64,000 nucleotides of DNA. Origin: Mycocentrospora acerina (Eukaryota; Ascomycota; Dothideomycetes; Pleosporales). The notes beneath the pieces are model-generated. The model did no database searches. It was not told where the DNA came from and saw only the letters and a list, made by a program, of their open reading frames with translations. Both the position numbers and the translations under genes were made by a program. The stretch spans positions 62,001 to 126,000 of the forward strand of contig JAKUHH010000173.1 in the NCBI GenBank assembly GCA_022701365.1, read 5' to 3'. This document shows, piece after piece, positions 46,454 to 58,991 of this stretch; positions within the stretch are counted from its first letter, which is position 1; each line of letters starts with the position of its first letter.

Positions 46454-48761
46454 TTAACCCTCTGCTTCGAACTCATATGCGTTGGACTTGTGCTTTGGCT
46501 CAAATTTAAAGTTAGGATGCGCAGGACCCAAAAACATCTCACTATCAACGTGTTAGCTTGCATCTTCGCATTGCAGAGTGCTTCAGATGAGTCATACCTG
46601 AGTTTGATCCAGTCTTTGTAGTTCTCACTGGCCATCAGTGTTTCCAACTCGTTTCTGCCCTTGAACCGTGGAGGACGGTCCTGGATATTCGGTGGCAGGT
46701 GCTCCAACAAGCCCACAGGCACGTATCGGTGCGCAAAGCTGAGCCACTCAAGAAGGAAGCGGCGTGTTGTACCAATACCTTGCTCGTCTGATCCCCACGT
46801 CTGCATACCATACTTGGAAAATTTCTCGATGTAGGACAAACGCTCGGTGGCGGATTTGTCAAGGTACTGGTTCTGCTCAATCTCCTCGAAGATCCAAGGC
46901 TTGATCAATGCACCGCGACCCACCATGACCGAGTCGATACCTGCGTTGTTGACATGATCGTAGTAATCCTCATGGGAGTAGCAGTCGCCGTTACCAACAA
47001 AGTAGACATGGCCATTGTTGGCGAGGTCGCGGGGATCAGCTTCTGCGATGGTGTCTGTTTGCGCATCCTTTTCTTTCTTGAGCCGCTTAATGAGAGACGC
47101 ACACTCGGCGATGTAGGACCAGTCCGCACTCTTTGAGTAGCGCTGTTGCTTGCTCCTGCCGTGAAGTGTGATTGCCGCGACACCGGATGTGCCTTTGCCC
47201 GATTCAATGGACTCGTAACCTCCAAGCACAAGACGTTTGACGAGCTTTGTTGCAGTGGGAAAGCCATCCTTCGTGCCCATGCGGATCTTGACTGTGATAG
47301 GTGTCTCTTTAGAAACATAGTTCATACCACGAAGGATACTCTCCAGCTTGGATGGCTGGTCAAGCAGAGCAGACCCGCTTCCTTTTTCGCAGACAAGGTT
47401 AATCGGGCAACCACAGTTGAGATCGATGGCTCGTAGTCTTGGGCAATGGTCCGTGATAACTTCTACAGCTTTTGTAGCTAGCCATGGCTTGTTTGCAGCA
47501 ATTTGAGCACCAAACTTGAGATCTGTAGAATTGTCGTAGCCTTGAACCACTGTGTTTTTCCCTGAAAACTTTGGGGCACTAATTTCAGATTCGTGCGCTT
47601 TCATGAGTGCCCACTCTCCCCGTTCGCCCTGGATCAGAGGCATGGCCATTGCCATTTCACTCCATGTAACCTGGCAACCAAGGTCTACGCACAGTCTTCG
47701 GTACGGCATGTTGCCTTGCGTAGTGAGCGGCGCTAGCGTTGGCGTTTCAGGCCCGTAATAAAGTCGTCGCTTTTCAGATGGTCTGAAAGGTGCTTCAACG
47801 TACTCAGCTCGGCGAGCGTCCTTCTCTTCCTGCAGGGCATCGACGTCACCGGACACGGAGTCGAACATAGCTCGTTCATTGTCCTTGTTTGCTTCGATCC
47901 ATTGCAGATATTGGTCAGATCGCGGTGTCCCAATCTTTCTCCTTGAAAGGCCAAATTTAACCTCCTTAGAGACAACGTTGACAACATCGACTTCATCTTC
48001 TAAGTTGACGATCTTAGCCTTGCGTTCAGCGTCCTCACGAAGAATCAACTCTTTTCTACCGTCTTCGGTAGTACGCTCCTCAGAGTGGCTACCAACAAAT
48101 CGGCATTTCCATCCAAGATGACAGAAACCTTTGACTTCGTAGATAGGGCATTGACCATCGAAAGTAACAAGGTCTTCCCGTCGGCCTTCAGACATATACT
48201 TGCGAAGGTCGTGTTCAAATTTACACTTTTCGCCAAACTGACACTCTTCTGGTGAAAACTCGCTGCTAAGAGCGCGTGTGCTGCAAAGCGGCAGCTTGTC
48301 GCGGGAGCTTCCAAAAGTTCGGCTGGTGTTCTGACCTTTTTGTTTTTTCTCCTTCTTTTTCCAATCTTTCTTACCCTTACCACCATCGCGAGCATCAGTC
48401 TTGTGGTAACGGTCATCCGCAGCTTCAGCTGCGTCGTCATCCACGGATTTGTCCTTGGTCTCGACTATCTTGTCGCTTCGATGAATCAGATATCTAAGTA
48501 CGATTAGCATTTGCCCACGCAATGTTCCAAGTGAGATCCTGCTAACTCCGCTTTGATTGGCGCAACACCCTTCTGTCGCTTCACTGAACTTTCTGCCATT
48601 TCGATATCTTGACTTCCAGTTCTGGTTCGCTTCTTGGGACTCGGTGGTGCAGCAATTTCAGCGACTGCACCATTGCCACCTTGAGCGCCATTGGAGTCTG
48701 GTGTGAGCTCCACTTTTGGAAGTGGCTGGCCTGTCATCACTGCTTCACCTTCACCTGCCAT
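46454..48761 (-). CDS. DUS3: tRNA-dihydrouridine(47) synthase, Dus3
   Basis: Exons 48761-48547, 48493-46598 and 46541-46454 give 732 residues. The start is the ATG at 48761 (MAGEGEAV); the longer open frame begins with GTG. The first intron (53 bp, GTTAGC...TTAG) restores KAEYLIHRSDK. The last intron joins WIKLS to EMFLGPAHP. Two CCCH-type zinc fingers (CQFGEKCKFEH; CHLGWKCRF...H) precede the TIM-barrel. The barrel opens with APLTTQGNMPYRRLCVDLG, has the catalytic-Cys segment NCGCPINLVCEKGSGSALL, HGRSKQQRYS, and the FMN-binding GNGDCYS and VMVGRGAL. Dus3 reduces uridine 47 in the tRNA variable loop using FMN and NADPH. The length and order match fungal Dus3. Confidence 0.93.
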
Positions 48762-48802
48762 TATTGCGGTGAACACTAGAATTTGTGTTTTGCGGAGGCG
48801 AA

Positions 48803-49117
48803 TGAGAATGAATTTGCCGCTTGGCTTGCATGTGCAATTTGCTTCGGGTCAAGGCCGTGCGCGGAAGCACTAAATTTCTGCACGTGACTAGATTTGATTG
48901 TGACGTAGCTATTCGCGTGCAGGCTAGGCTAGGCTGCTTCGACCTTGCTCGTCTCTGCCNTGAGAATGAATTTGCCGCTTGGCTTGCATGTGCAATTTGC
49001 TTCGGGTCAAGGCCGTGCGCGGAAGCACTAAATTTCTGCACGTGACTAGATTTGATTGTGACGTAGCTATTCGCGTGCAGGCTAGGCTAGGCTGCTTCGA
49101 CCTTGCTCGTCTCTGCC
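48803..49117. repeat. Perfect 157-bp direct repeat separated by a single N
   Basis: Bases 48803-48959 and 48961-49117 are identical as read, and base 48960 is N. The arrangement is what a scaffold join with an unmerged overlap produces. It lies in the shared upstream region of DUS3 and the BAP31-like gene. Short frames predicted across it are not genes. Confidence 0.9.
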
Positions 49118-49306
49118 CCGACCCCTACTTCTACCTCTTGCTCCCCTCACGCTTTCAATTTCCTCATACAATCTTCCTCTTCTCGTTGAATACTACCAGC
49201 GTCGAGTTCCTGCAATACTCCCTGTGTTCGGAGCTATTGTGCATTCGATTCACCCCCGCTATACAAATACATCAGCCCACATTAAGGATACAGCCACGTA
49301 GCCAAA

Positions 49307-50161
49307 ATGACGCTCTACTACAGTCTTGTAAGCTCCAGCCTGTTCTCACACAGCCAGAAGTAGCTGCTGCCTCAATTGCACGTGCTCCGCGCGTATCGCT
49401 CGTGTGCTGTTCCGCGCCATCCGCTGTGAACCCCCTCGATGGCCAACCTACTAACTTTGCTTTTTTGTGCAGGTGTTCCTCCTCCTGGTGACGGAGATGC
49501 TCATCTTTTGTGCCCTCATCGTGCCCCTGCCGTTCACATGGCGACGCGGCCTCTTCAGGTTCATCTCCGAGAGCCCCATCATTGCGAAGCTGCAATATGG
49601 AATGAAGGTAAGACACAAAATTGCTATATGGAAACCCCATCTGACCGGGTGTAGATAACCTTCATATTTATTCTCATCCTGTTTATTGACAGTGTCAACC
49701 GCGTTTACCGCGTGCAGGTCGAGTTGTCTGGCGGCGACGGCAACGACATTCGTGGATCGTAAGTCGACAATACAATTCACAAGTCAATAAATACTGATCA
49801 TCTCTACAGAAACGCTGCCCTGGGTGGTATCGAGCGCATGGAGGTCCAAGCCCGCAAATTTTACTCGCAGCGCAACATGTACCTCTGTGGATTTACCCTC
49901 TTCCTGTCTCTCATCCTGAACCGAACCTATGTCATGATCCTCGACACTCTCCGTCTCGAGGAGGAGCTCAAGACGATCAAGGGCGACCCCAAGGTCAAGG
50001 GTGGAGCTTCTTTGAAGGAAGTTGGTGGTGCCGGTGAGATCGGTGCTCTCAAGAACGAGCTTGCGGCAAAGGACCGTGACATGGAGAACCTGAAGAAGCA
50101 GGTCGAGAGCATGCAGAAGGAGTACAACCGTATGGGTGACCAGGTATCTGGAAAGGCGTAA
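49307..50161 (+). CDS. BAP31/Yet3-like ER membrane protein
   Basis: Four exons: 49307-49327, 49473-49607, 49655-49758 and 49810-50161, giving 203 residues. Exon 1 codes only for MTLYYSL. Three hydrophobic segments are seen (VFLLLVTEMLIFCALIVPLP; ITFIFILILFIDSVNRVY; MYLCGFTLFLSLILNRTYVMI), followed by a C-terminal coiled coil with a terminal KA, possibly ER retrieval. This is the layout of BAP31 and yeast Yet1/Yet3, ER proteins that associate with the translocon and assist membrane-protein export. All four exons have canonical borders. Confidence 0.9.
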
Positions 50162-50624
50162 ATGAGGCGGACATTCTGAGGCGGACATGACATGGTAATG
50201 TTACAAGCAAGGCTGGCGGGCGTAGCTCCGAGCAGCATCAGCTTCCAGTGTCTTTGTTCGAGCTTTGGTTAGAGGATGATGGTTGTTTGAGCTTCTGGTA
50301 CATGAGGTTAGCACACACTATGACGGTTGATACATGTACGATTGTAGCATTTCATTCTGGCTCGCCATCAAAGCGATATGGCTAGAGCGAGACTCTTGGT
50401 CTGTAGGGCAAAAGCGTTTACATTAAATTAGAGCTTTACATCTTTACGGTCCTGCGTGAGCATGCTTGAGTCAAGCGTGCACTGGTTCCTTGCATCACAT
50501 GCTTGTGCCAATCAAGGGTCTAGGGCGATCTCCCGAGCTGACGTCCTACCTCGCATCCTCGGTCAATTGGAATCGATTGGGATCTGATAGACGTACATTG
50601 TAACTGTAACTCGAAAAGATCATA
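50162..50624. other. Intergenic region, BAP31-like 3' flank and amidase promoter
   Basis: 463 bp; no gene or repeat was recognised. Confidence 0.6.
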
Positions 50625-52553
50625 ATGTCGACCAAAGATGATGTCCAAGTGAAGTTCCTCAACTACCCCATACCAGCGCCTTTAGAAGTTCCCTACCACG
50701 CCCCACCGCCGAGCCAGAACCCCATCCTAAGAGGTACTGCACTGCACTACCTCGCCAATGCGTAAGTAACGGTAGCCATTGAACAACGCATGCTTACAAT
50801 CGCAGTGTTGTTGCAGTCCCTGGTGTCGCTTATGTCCTTTGGAGTAACGCAGGCTTCGGTTCGCTGCGAAAGCTGAAGGAGCTCGATGGCGTCGACCCAC
50901 GATATGACCCGACCGTCATACCCCTTCCAACACCTGGAGACGAGCCTATCGAGAGCTACACCAATGTAGACAGTCTGCGCGTCCTACCCAAGCATGCAAA
51001 TGGGCGGTTCCATACGGTCGCTGACTTTCACGATGCGTACAAGAGCGGCGCGCTTACACCTCTAGATGTTGTAGAGGGCTTGCTGCCTCTCATACGCAGG
51101 GACGTTGCGCAAAGATCGCCACTCTCGACGGCCTTCATGGAAAGTAACATCGCGCTGATCCGGCCGGCTGCAGAAGCTTCCACGAAGAGGTGGAAGGAGG
51201 GCAGGCCGTTGGGCATACTTGATGGCGTTCCGTTTGCTGTCAAAGACGACTTGGAGGTAAAGGGTTACAAGAGATATATCGGCTCACGCCACGACTACAC
51301 AGAGGGGAAAGAAGTGGAGACTAGCTGGTGTGCAAAGAAGCTCGAAGAAGAGGGTGCGATTCTGGTGGGGAAGCTGACTATGCATGAGCTGGGTATGGGT
51401 AAGTGAGCTCATGAATTCCACTACGAGTGATGTTAACTCAACAATCCTTGAAACAACCATCCAATTGAAGACTTACAGCAACTGACCATGTACAGATACG
51501 ACTAACAATAATCCAATCTGGGGAACTCCCCTCAATCCTTACAACAACTCATACTACCCAGGAGGCTCTTCCGGAGGCGCGGCATCCGCCGTTGGCCATG
51601 GTCTCGTTCCGTTCGCTATTGGTTCAGACGGAGGTGGCTCTATTCGAATTCCCAGTGCCTACTGCGGTCTTTATGGCCTCAAGACTTCCCACGCTCGGGT
51701 CTCGATCGCACCCATGCCAGATGCTGGCAAGTCAGTCACCGTTCGAGGTCCTATAGCGAGCAACATGGCAGATCTTGAGATCTCCTACCGTGTCCTCTCT
51801 CAGCCTGACCCATCAGATGCGGCGTCGTCGCAATTCAGGCCACCGGGAGCATCTACCGGTGCTCGCAAGAAGATCCTTGGAATATGCAAGCCCTGGTTCG
51901 ATATTGCAGACCCGCCTGTACAAGAAGCATGCCAATCCGCTCTACAGTATCTGAAATCTGAGCTGGGCTATGAGATTATCGAAATCAGTATTCCATTTAT
52001 ACACGAAGCACAGCTTGCTCATGCGATGACCATCATGGCAGAAGGCGCAAGTAGCCTCAAAACATCCATCTACGACCTCACGGCTCCCAACAAGATCCTG
52101 ATGAGTGTGTCTCGACAAACACCAGCAACAGATTTCATCCTCGCTCAAGGTCTGCGTAATATACTCATGGAACATTTGGCGCATCTCTTCCGCACTCATC
52201 CCGGCCTTATCATCGTGACACCCACGACACCCAACGCAGGCTGGCCTATCGCGAACGGCGACCTGAAAACAGGTCTGTCGTCAGCCGACTTCCAAATCCG
52301 TAACATGACCTATGTCCATTTGGCCAACTACACGGGCGTGCCATGCATACAGCTCCCTGTCGGCTACGTGGACGGAATCAAGGGAGTTGGAAAGGTTCCT
52401 ATTGGTTTGAGCGGACAATCAGAATGGGGAAGCGAGGACGCACTCATCGAGTTTGGATACGACGGAGAGAAGTGGCTGAATGAGGGGTACGCAGGCGGTA
52501 GGGTGAGGCCCACAGGATGGGTCGATGTGCTTTCAAAGGAAAGCGCAGTGTAA
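50625..52553 (+). CDS. Amidase-signature enzyme
   Basis: Exons 50625-50761, 50806-51398 and 51496-52553 give 595 residues. The catalytic Lys lies in VPFAVKDDLEVKG, and the cis-Ser and nucleophile Ser in GGSSGGAASAV followed by SDGGGSIRIPS, so the Ser-cisSer-Lys triad is intact. The protein resembles fungal general amidases of fatty-acid-amide-hydrolase/acetamidase type, with a long N-terminal extension typical of these enzymes. It hydrolyses a carboxamide to acid and ammonia; the substrate cannot be read from sequence. A short hydrophobic stretch after the first intron (VVAVPGVAYVLW) may be membrane-associated. Confidence 0.9.
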
Positions 52554-53257
52554 ATTGGGATAGTGGGTGGTGGGTTTGAACAGATCAATTTAGTCTTTAG
52601 TTGCTCTCTATACATATAAACACACTACTACATTTTACTTGGCAGTCTTCTCATCATTTTTGCTCCTCGCTAAAGAAAAAGCTATATGGGTTTTCAAGTT
52701 CATCTTCTCACTACCGGCTCTATGGAAAAAATACGCATGTCTGTGCGTGTGATGGTTATGCAGTGTAGTTTGGTGGAGTAGAGTGGAGTGTATCAGTGTT
52801 GACGTGGTCCAACCAAGTGCATTCTCACTCTCCTCTTGCAGAAATCGAATACCATGGAAACCGTAGGAGGTCAGTCTGTGGGTGATTCATTCGTGTTGCA
52901 GCTCACTCGGACGTGCTTAGCATTCTTCGATGATGACGACGATGACACCACCCTGGCTGTGATTAAAGGAGACTGGGACTATGAGTATGGGATGGGATGG
53001 GCTGAGCTGAGCTGGGAAGAGACGCATAAAACATCGGGGCGACTCTGGGGAGAAGGAAGGGAGGAAGGAAGGAAGGAAGGAAGGAAGGAAGGAAGGATGG
53101 AAAGAAGATCAAGGGCGAAAACAACGAGACGAATGACTTTGGAAGTTTCCTCTATACTAATAATGTATAACCTGTTTCTGAAACAATATTCCTCTTCTAT
53201 TTCCTTTTCCAAATGCGTCTTTTTTTCAAATAAATGCAACCAAAACCTCTCATATCC
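52554..53257. other. Convergent intergenic region with (GGAA)n run
   Basis: 700 bp between the 3' ends of the amidase and the phosphatase. It contains a GGAA microsatellite at about 53055-53096. No gene was recognised. Confidence 0.65.
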
Positions 53258-55166
53258 TCACCAAGGCATCCACCACCTCTTCTTCTTCGTCTTGTCCTGC
53301 GTCTGGCCCTGCCCGCGCGCCTGGCCCTCCTCGCCGACGCGATCGAAAAACACAACCATGACCGTCGTGTCGTCGACCACACTCCTACTCAGCGGCGGCG
53401 GCACACTTAAGACACCCAGGAACAATCCCCGCCTCGTCCCACCCATGGCATTTCGGGCCAAGCATACGGCCGCATTCTCATCCTCAATGGCAAAGTATTG
53501 AGGCTCGGCCTTCCAGTCTACCTGCGCGCCAGCCTCAACATCAAAGTCTACTCCCGGATCGAGGGAAGTGACGTTGAAGTTTTGCGGGCGGGACAAGAGC
53601 TCTGGATCCTGTTTCACAGATCCGTTACCACGGTCTTTTGCGGCGAGAAAGCGTGCCACGCATTCGACGGCGTGTTCGGATGAAATGCGATCCCACAGCC
53701 CGTCCGACGCCATGATCATAAAGTCGCTGCCTTTTTCGCCCTGCGTGGCCCGCACAATCTTTGTTTCAGTGACTTCTGGCTCGGCAGTCATATAAGGTGG
53801 GGTTTTACTGCCTGGGCGAGGTGCCGTACCCCAGAATTTGCATTGCAGCGTCTTGATGAATTCATTGTCGAATTTCCAGCGGTGGTCGCCAAAGGCGCGG
53901 GTCACTGCTATGCCGAGCAAGCGACCAGTTTTCGGGTCAATGATGTCTGGTTCGTCGGGGTGGAGAGCTGCAAGGCGAGCGACTTCGGCTTCGTTGAACC
54001 CGGTTTGATCGACAGAGAGGGGAATGGTGGTGTAAGATTGGGTGGCTTGATCCCAGCGGCCTAGCACAGCGCGGGAGTCCCCAGTACAGGCTACACGTAG
54101 AACGTCTCTTTCTGGGTCAAATGCAGCGAGCAGCGCACAAGATCCTGAAAACGCGGGAGTGAGGGCAGCCATTGCTGCTGCATTGGCGGCAGGAAACCAG
54201 TTCGCGGCGGTGCGAGCAGTAGTCATGATGTGTTTGTCGAGAGTTAGGAATGTGTTCTTGATGGTAGATTCCACTTGGAAAGAAGGGGAAGAAGGTGGGA
54301 GGGTTGATAGTGCCGAGGAGAGAAGTGGAATGAGTGATGCTTGAAGGTAGAAAGCTGTGTGGCGGCCAGCATGGCCATCGTAGACCGACCAGTAGTTCCA
54401 GGATTGTTGACCAGGACCAGGAGCGGTACCCAGGGCGTGATAATCTTCCTAGACCTTATTAGCTGTGCACTTGAAGATGCATATGATGTTGTGAAATGAG
54501 AAAAACATATGCGAAAAGGTCGCAATAACAACGAACAAGAAAACTCACACAAGGCTCATTGCTTCGGAACCGGCACCCATGCGTAATTGGTATCCCATCC
54601 CTTCTTGCCTCCTCCTCATTCATCATCCACCCACCCGCCAGCTTATCAAACTGCTCACTGAAGAACCGTGCAACCTCGGGGCTTTTCAACGCCGAACTCG
54701 TGTCCGGAATATGAAATTGCAGCCAATGGTCCAGCTCCTCCTTATCATGGATAAATATTAAAGGTGACGCTTCTAACTGGTCCTGCGAGAAGCAGTCAAG
54801 CGCATCATCCATCCAGTCTGGCTCCGGGACAGTAGCGACGAACCAAGTGAGTCCGCCGGCAAGAAGAAGAAGGAAGATGACGGTTTTGGTCGGGAAAGCG
54901 GATTGTAGGACCGTGGGGGCTGAAGGGTCATTGTGGAGGAGTCTTAGTATATGCTGGTTTGCTGGAGAGGGTCGACAAGATGCGATAGCTTGTAGACCTG
55001 GTAGAACACGTGATTGAGTCGTTTGGTCGCGTTCCAGAGTTAGACGTGAAATCGCTGTACGTGGCTGAATGAATGTGCGACTTGCTGTAGACAAGGAAGT
55101 TCGCGACCGAGACGTGAGATTCGATACTGGTAAGCACCTAAGCCGCATTGCACTTCGGAGTATCAT
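53258..55166 (-). CDS. PP2C-family protein phosphatase, mitochondrial (Ptc5/PDP-like)
   Basis: Exons 55166-54549 and 54448-53258 give 602 residues. The ATG at 55166 (MILRSAMRLRCLP) opens an Arg/Ser/Thr-rich, acid-free leader typical of a mitochondrial presequence. It is followed by one membrane segment (TVIFLLLLAGGLTWFVA). The join (NEPC-EDYHALG) restores the PP2C start. Metal-site motifs are present: YDGHAG, ACTGDSRAVLG, VTRAFGDHRWK, MASDGLWD, and a final DDTTVMVVFF. Yeast Ptc5 and mammalian PDP share this layout and dephosphorylate pyruvate dehydrogenase, so that role is a plausible inference. The tail is Gln/Lys-rich. Confidence 0.88.
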
Positions 55167-55837
55167 TGTGGATGTTTTGTCTGTTTGAAGGCCAACTAGA
55201 AAGACGTTGGGCTTTCTCAAGTTGACAAAGGTGACGCTCGGACGATGCGCTAGTGGGTCATCTCTTCACGCGGCGCAGGCTCGCTTAGTCAAAATACCAA
55301 GAATATGCTCTTGAACGTAGTCGTGGCTGCAGGCAGAGGTACAAATCACGTAAAGGCTTGAGATATTGGTTGGTATTGAAAAAATGAGTATAAACCTCTC
55401 CTCCTAGCCCAATCAATACAAACAATTGTACACCCCATATGTCCTTGACCCAACCCATTGCCTCATACACCTCCAGCCGAGGAGGACGGAGTATAGATGC
55501 CTTGACAGAAATCCACCATGTCTATTTCTTAAGCACACCTTTGACAACACAGGAAACCCTACTGCCCTTCCGTAAACATTCCCCACCCGGCCTGGACCTG
55601 CAGAAACTATCCATTGGATGAATTCTGGCCTATCGCCTTCTTACATTTCGTCACTACTTTCATCAAATCTTCATGTGTCAGACTAGGGCCACTCCGACTC
55701 GGGTCTCCTACTTCATATTAATTAAATAATCAATACCCAAGTATCCAAGCCATCTTGATACCTTGTCTTGTCATGATAGCCAAGTCAATCTTAGGTGGAA
55801 AACCTTGTAATAGAATGTCCGGGGGCTTCTCAGCACT
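55167..55837. other. Intergenic region without recognised gene
   Basis: The promoter of the PP2C gene and 3' flank of VID30. Two short frames of 60-61 codons overlap on opposite strands at about 55285-55621; neither is supported. Confidence 0.55.
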
Positions 55838-58059
55838 TTACTGTAAAAAGTCCCTCCTGACGTTAATGAAGGCGCCTGGACCTCCATCGGTGGAGAGCTC
55901 GGAAACGAGAGCTTCTGTTTGCTGGACGAGGCGCTCTATGGCTGCAGAAGAGGATTTGCCAAGGCTGACTAGTAGCAGGATCAGCAACCATTTTGTTAAT
56001 GTATTCTAGAGAAATTGTCGACATACCTAGTATCGCACTGTTTAGCTCCTCTGCCACTGGTATACGGCCAGCAACATCCAACAACGGCGCCAGTGTGCTC
56101 TGTTTCACATTCTCATAGGCTATGAGCGCGAATGTATCTCGGAGTGCCCTTTGGACTTCTCGTCTTGGATCGTTGGCAAATTCAGCTTGAAGCTCTTGGC
56201 CGTATATCAGAGTCTCGTTTTCTTGGTGTTGGACCTTTGCCTGCATATCCTCCATATCATCTTCGTCGTCCATATCATCATTCTGATCCTGGCTATCCCA
56301 GTTGTTCGATGGGTTCAGCTGGTCGTCCAGCTCCATCTCGAAATCATAATCTTCAGTTGCGATGGAGTTTCGGTTATTCAAGATAGAACCAGTCGAGCGT
56401 TTGGAAAGCGGTGTAGGCAATGGGTGGCCGTGTTCTCGTAGCTCATTCGACCGCCGTATCATCTCAATGAATTTCCGACAACGAAGCTTGAAGTATATAT
56501 TCTCGTTATCACGAAGGACAGAGGGATAGTATGCCGTGGTGTGCTTTAGCGCTTTGTCAATATCACCCTGAAGGATAGCTGAGCGGATTTCTGCAGAAGT
56601 GTCAGGGCATGAACGGGCAGACTTGGATTACAGACTTACTTTGTCGATTAAGCGCATCTAAATCCTCCACTGCTTCAGGATAAGGTATAGTAGCATTTTC
56701 GTCATTGGCGAGCGCTCTTGCCTCCTCGATAATCTCTTCTGCAAAGGCCTGTGCTGTATCGACATATCCATCATGCGCCAGATATTGACTCACCAGCTGA
56801 TGAATAAATTGAGACTCATCGGCAGGTATCTGGGCATTCAATGCAGGCTTTGCCTGTGCGATCTCGGCCTGTATGGCTGCTTTCTCACTGTTGATCATTC
56901 TGTCGATATCGAAATGGAAGGGTTCTTGGCCAAAGTTTGCCTTGAGCGTCTCGCCAGGTTTCTTCATACCAACAGTTGGGTAGTACTGTGTACTAGAATT
57001 AAGATCTCGAAAGGCAGTGCCTGAACCAATTAGCAGGCATGTCTCGTCCTCTAGGCAGGATTCCCACTAACCTAAATGTCGGCCGTTTTTCGTGAAGAAA
57101 GCGGTATTGTTCATGAAGTTGATACCGCAGCCGATCACGTCCAGCGTGCCAAACTTCTCCGCGTATGTCTTCCCTGATGTTGTGTTGCTAAAGATCTGCC
57201 CATCGTCACCATGGTATGCGTACGAATCTGGCTCCCAGCCTGGAATGCGGCTCAAAGCGACTTTGGGTCCTGCGAATCCGATGCCAATCATTCTGCTGGG
57301 TGAGCGTCAGCATGAGGTCTCGGTGTTACAGGATGTTGCTTACCCGTCTTTCCCCTTGGACAAGATTGTCACTTCATAGTAGTATATGCCGCACTGCCGT
57401 GGCATGGGAAAGTCTGCGCGCACCGCCGCCACCTCATCATGCACCTTCTGCGCGCCAGAGAACTTGGCTGTTCTCCCACCCTCCTCGAGCTCCATCTGGG
57501 CGAACTTGTCTCCGTCATTCCACTTTGTTGGCCACGGGGCTACCGGCTCATCCACAGAAACCGGTGCTCGTTCGATGATCTCATGCGTCAAGCCTCGATG
57601 CGAGGGCGCCATCCTGTGCAAGTTGACGCTACTTGAGCTTGTCGATAGCGAGCCAGCGTTGGACGAGTGTGTTGACATGTGCGTTGACATGTGCTCGCGC
57701 TGTGCCGCCAGCTTTGCCTTGTGCGCCTCATGCAGCTTCTCTGCATGCTTTGATCCTCGAAGGTACGACGGCACAAAGAACGGGGGTACGTCTTGCGCAC
57801 CTCCGCCCAGGCCATGCCAGTAGCCCGTCTGGTTCCAGTGCGAGGGCAGCTGGCCGTTCCTCCCGAAGCTTGCCGACATGCTGGTGCCGTGCCCGTCGGC
57901 GTCGATGGAGCGTGAGTGGCGGTTGTGGCTGCTTGTTGCGTGCGGTGTCGCGCTGCCCGCGAGCTGTGAGAAGACGCCGGAGCGGGTGGGTGTGGGGTTG
58001 GACTGGGAGCTGTTGGCGTTGCCGGCCGCGACGCGGGCCCACGACTCTCGTCTGTACAT
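55838..58059 (-). CDS. VID30: Vid30/Gid1 (RanBPM family): SPRY, LisH and CTLH protein
   Basis: Five exons: 58059-57344, 57292-57072, 57020-56640, 56590-56027 and 55968-55838, all phase-consistent, giving 670 residues. The start is ATG 58059 (MYRRESW); the frame upstream lacks ATG. The Ser/Thr/His-rich N-terminus is followed by a SPRY domain spanning exons 1-3 (GIYYYEVTILSKGKDG, IGIGFAGP, GWEPDSYAYHGDDG). Next come a LisH helix pair (QLVSQYLAHDGYVDTAQAF), a CTLH region (IRSAILQGDIDKAL) and a C-terminal CRA-type helical domain interrupted by an Asp/Glu-rich loop. Vid30/RanBPM is the scaffold of the GID/CTLH E3 ubiquitin ligase, which degrades gluconeogenic enzymes in yeast. Confidence 0.92.
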
Positions 58060-58991
58060 GGCAAGCAAGCGTGGCTGAGCTGTCTGCAAGCGGCAGGAAG
58101 CGTGTCTGGGCGGCGTTTGCAGTGATATGTGGGACCGAGAGACAGCCAAAGCGATACAGAGAGCTTTGGAGCAGGCAGGCAGTCAAACGGCGGTAGAGCG
58201 CTCAATGTAGTCGCCGGAAGCAGTCGTGACGCCGAGACACGGGCAGCTCGCCCAGTTGGCAGGCGCAGGCAACAGAACCGGAAATCAGCGGCAGACGGGA
58301 CCCTGAGCTGCCGTGGCTGCAATCGCATTCATACTTGTAGCCGTGGAAAAGGGTTGGGGCGGGTTGACGAGCTAGACGTGGTTCGATGGTCGAGGTTGGA
58401 ACTATCACGTTGAGCGTCGAGCCGAAGTCATGCGGGGACTCGACGATAGGTACACACACGATAACGCCATTGCGCGCTGTCGGATGTAATTCACAAAAAC
58501 AACACCGTCGCTTGTCTTGAGTCACGTTGAGTTACTTGCTGTCGCCATTCGATTCATATCCATTCGCTGTTGTGCTATTATCCAGGCACCATTGTCTAGG
58601 TGCATCGTACCGACAAACTATCCAGCCATGATCCCGTATCCAGACGCCAGACCGTACGGGTCCTACTAGGCAATTATGCATTCCGCTTCCTGAACGCCAA
58701 ACATGCTTGCAAAATCAGTTGTAAAAAGACAAATAGTGTAGAAATGAACAAAGGAAACAAATTGCGGACACTCATGACACAAGCGTCAACGGCGTGCATG
58801 ACCGATCCGACCGTGTCAGTTGAGCCTTTTTGGAAACATACGGATAACAACGAACAAAAGTGTCTCCACATTGCAAAGGTTGGCCCTCACACCGTTGAGC
58901 GGAAGCAAGAGTGCATCTGCTGCACTCGAGCCCGTCGATACATGGGAGAGCGAGAGGCAGAGAAGGCTCGACATCAACGGCGACGTGCTGC
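58060..58991. other. Intergenic region, VID30 promoter and IES4 3' flank
   Basis: About 930 bp. A 139-codon plus-strand frame (58600-59019) overlaps the 3' end of the next gene and has no motif; not called. Confidence 0.55.

Noticed and set aside
57588..58328. 246-codon Arg/Ser-rich minus-strand frame
   Set aside because: Out-of-phase shadow of VID30 exon 1, which splices correctly in its own frame.
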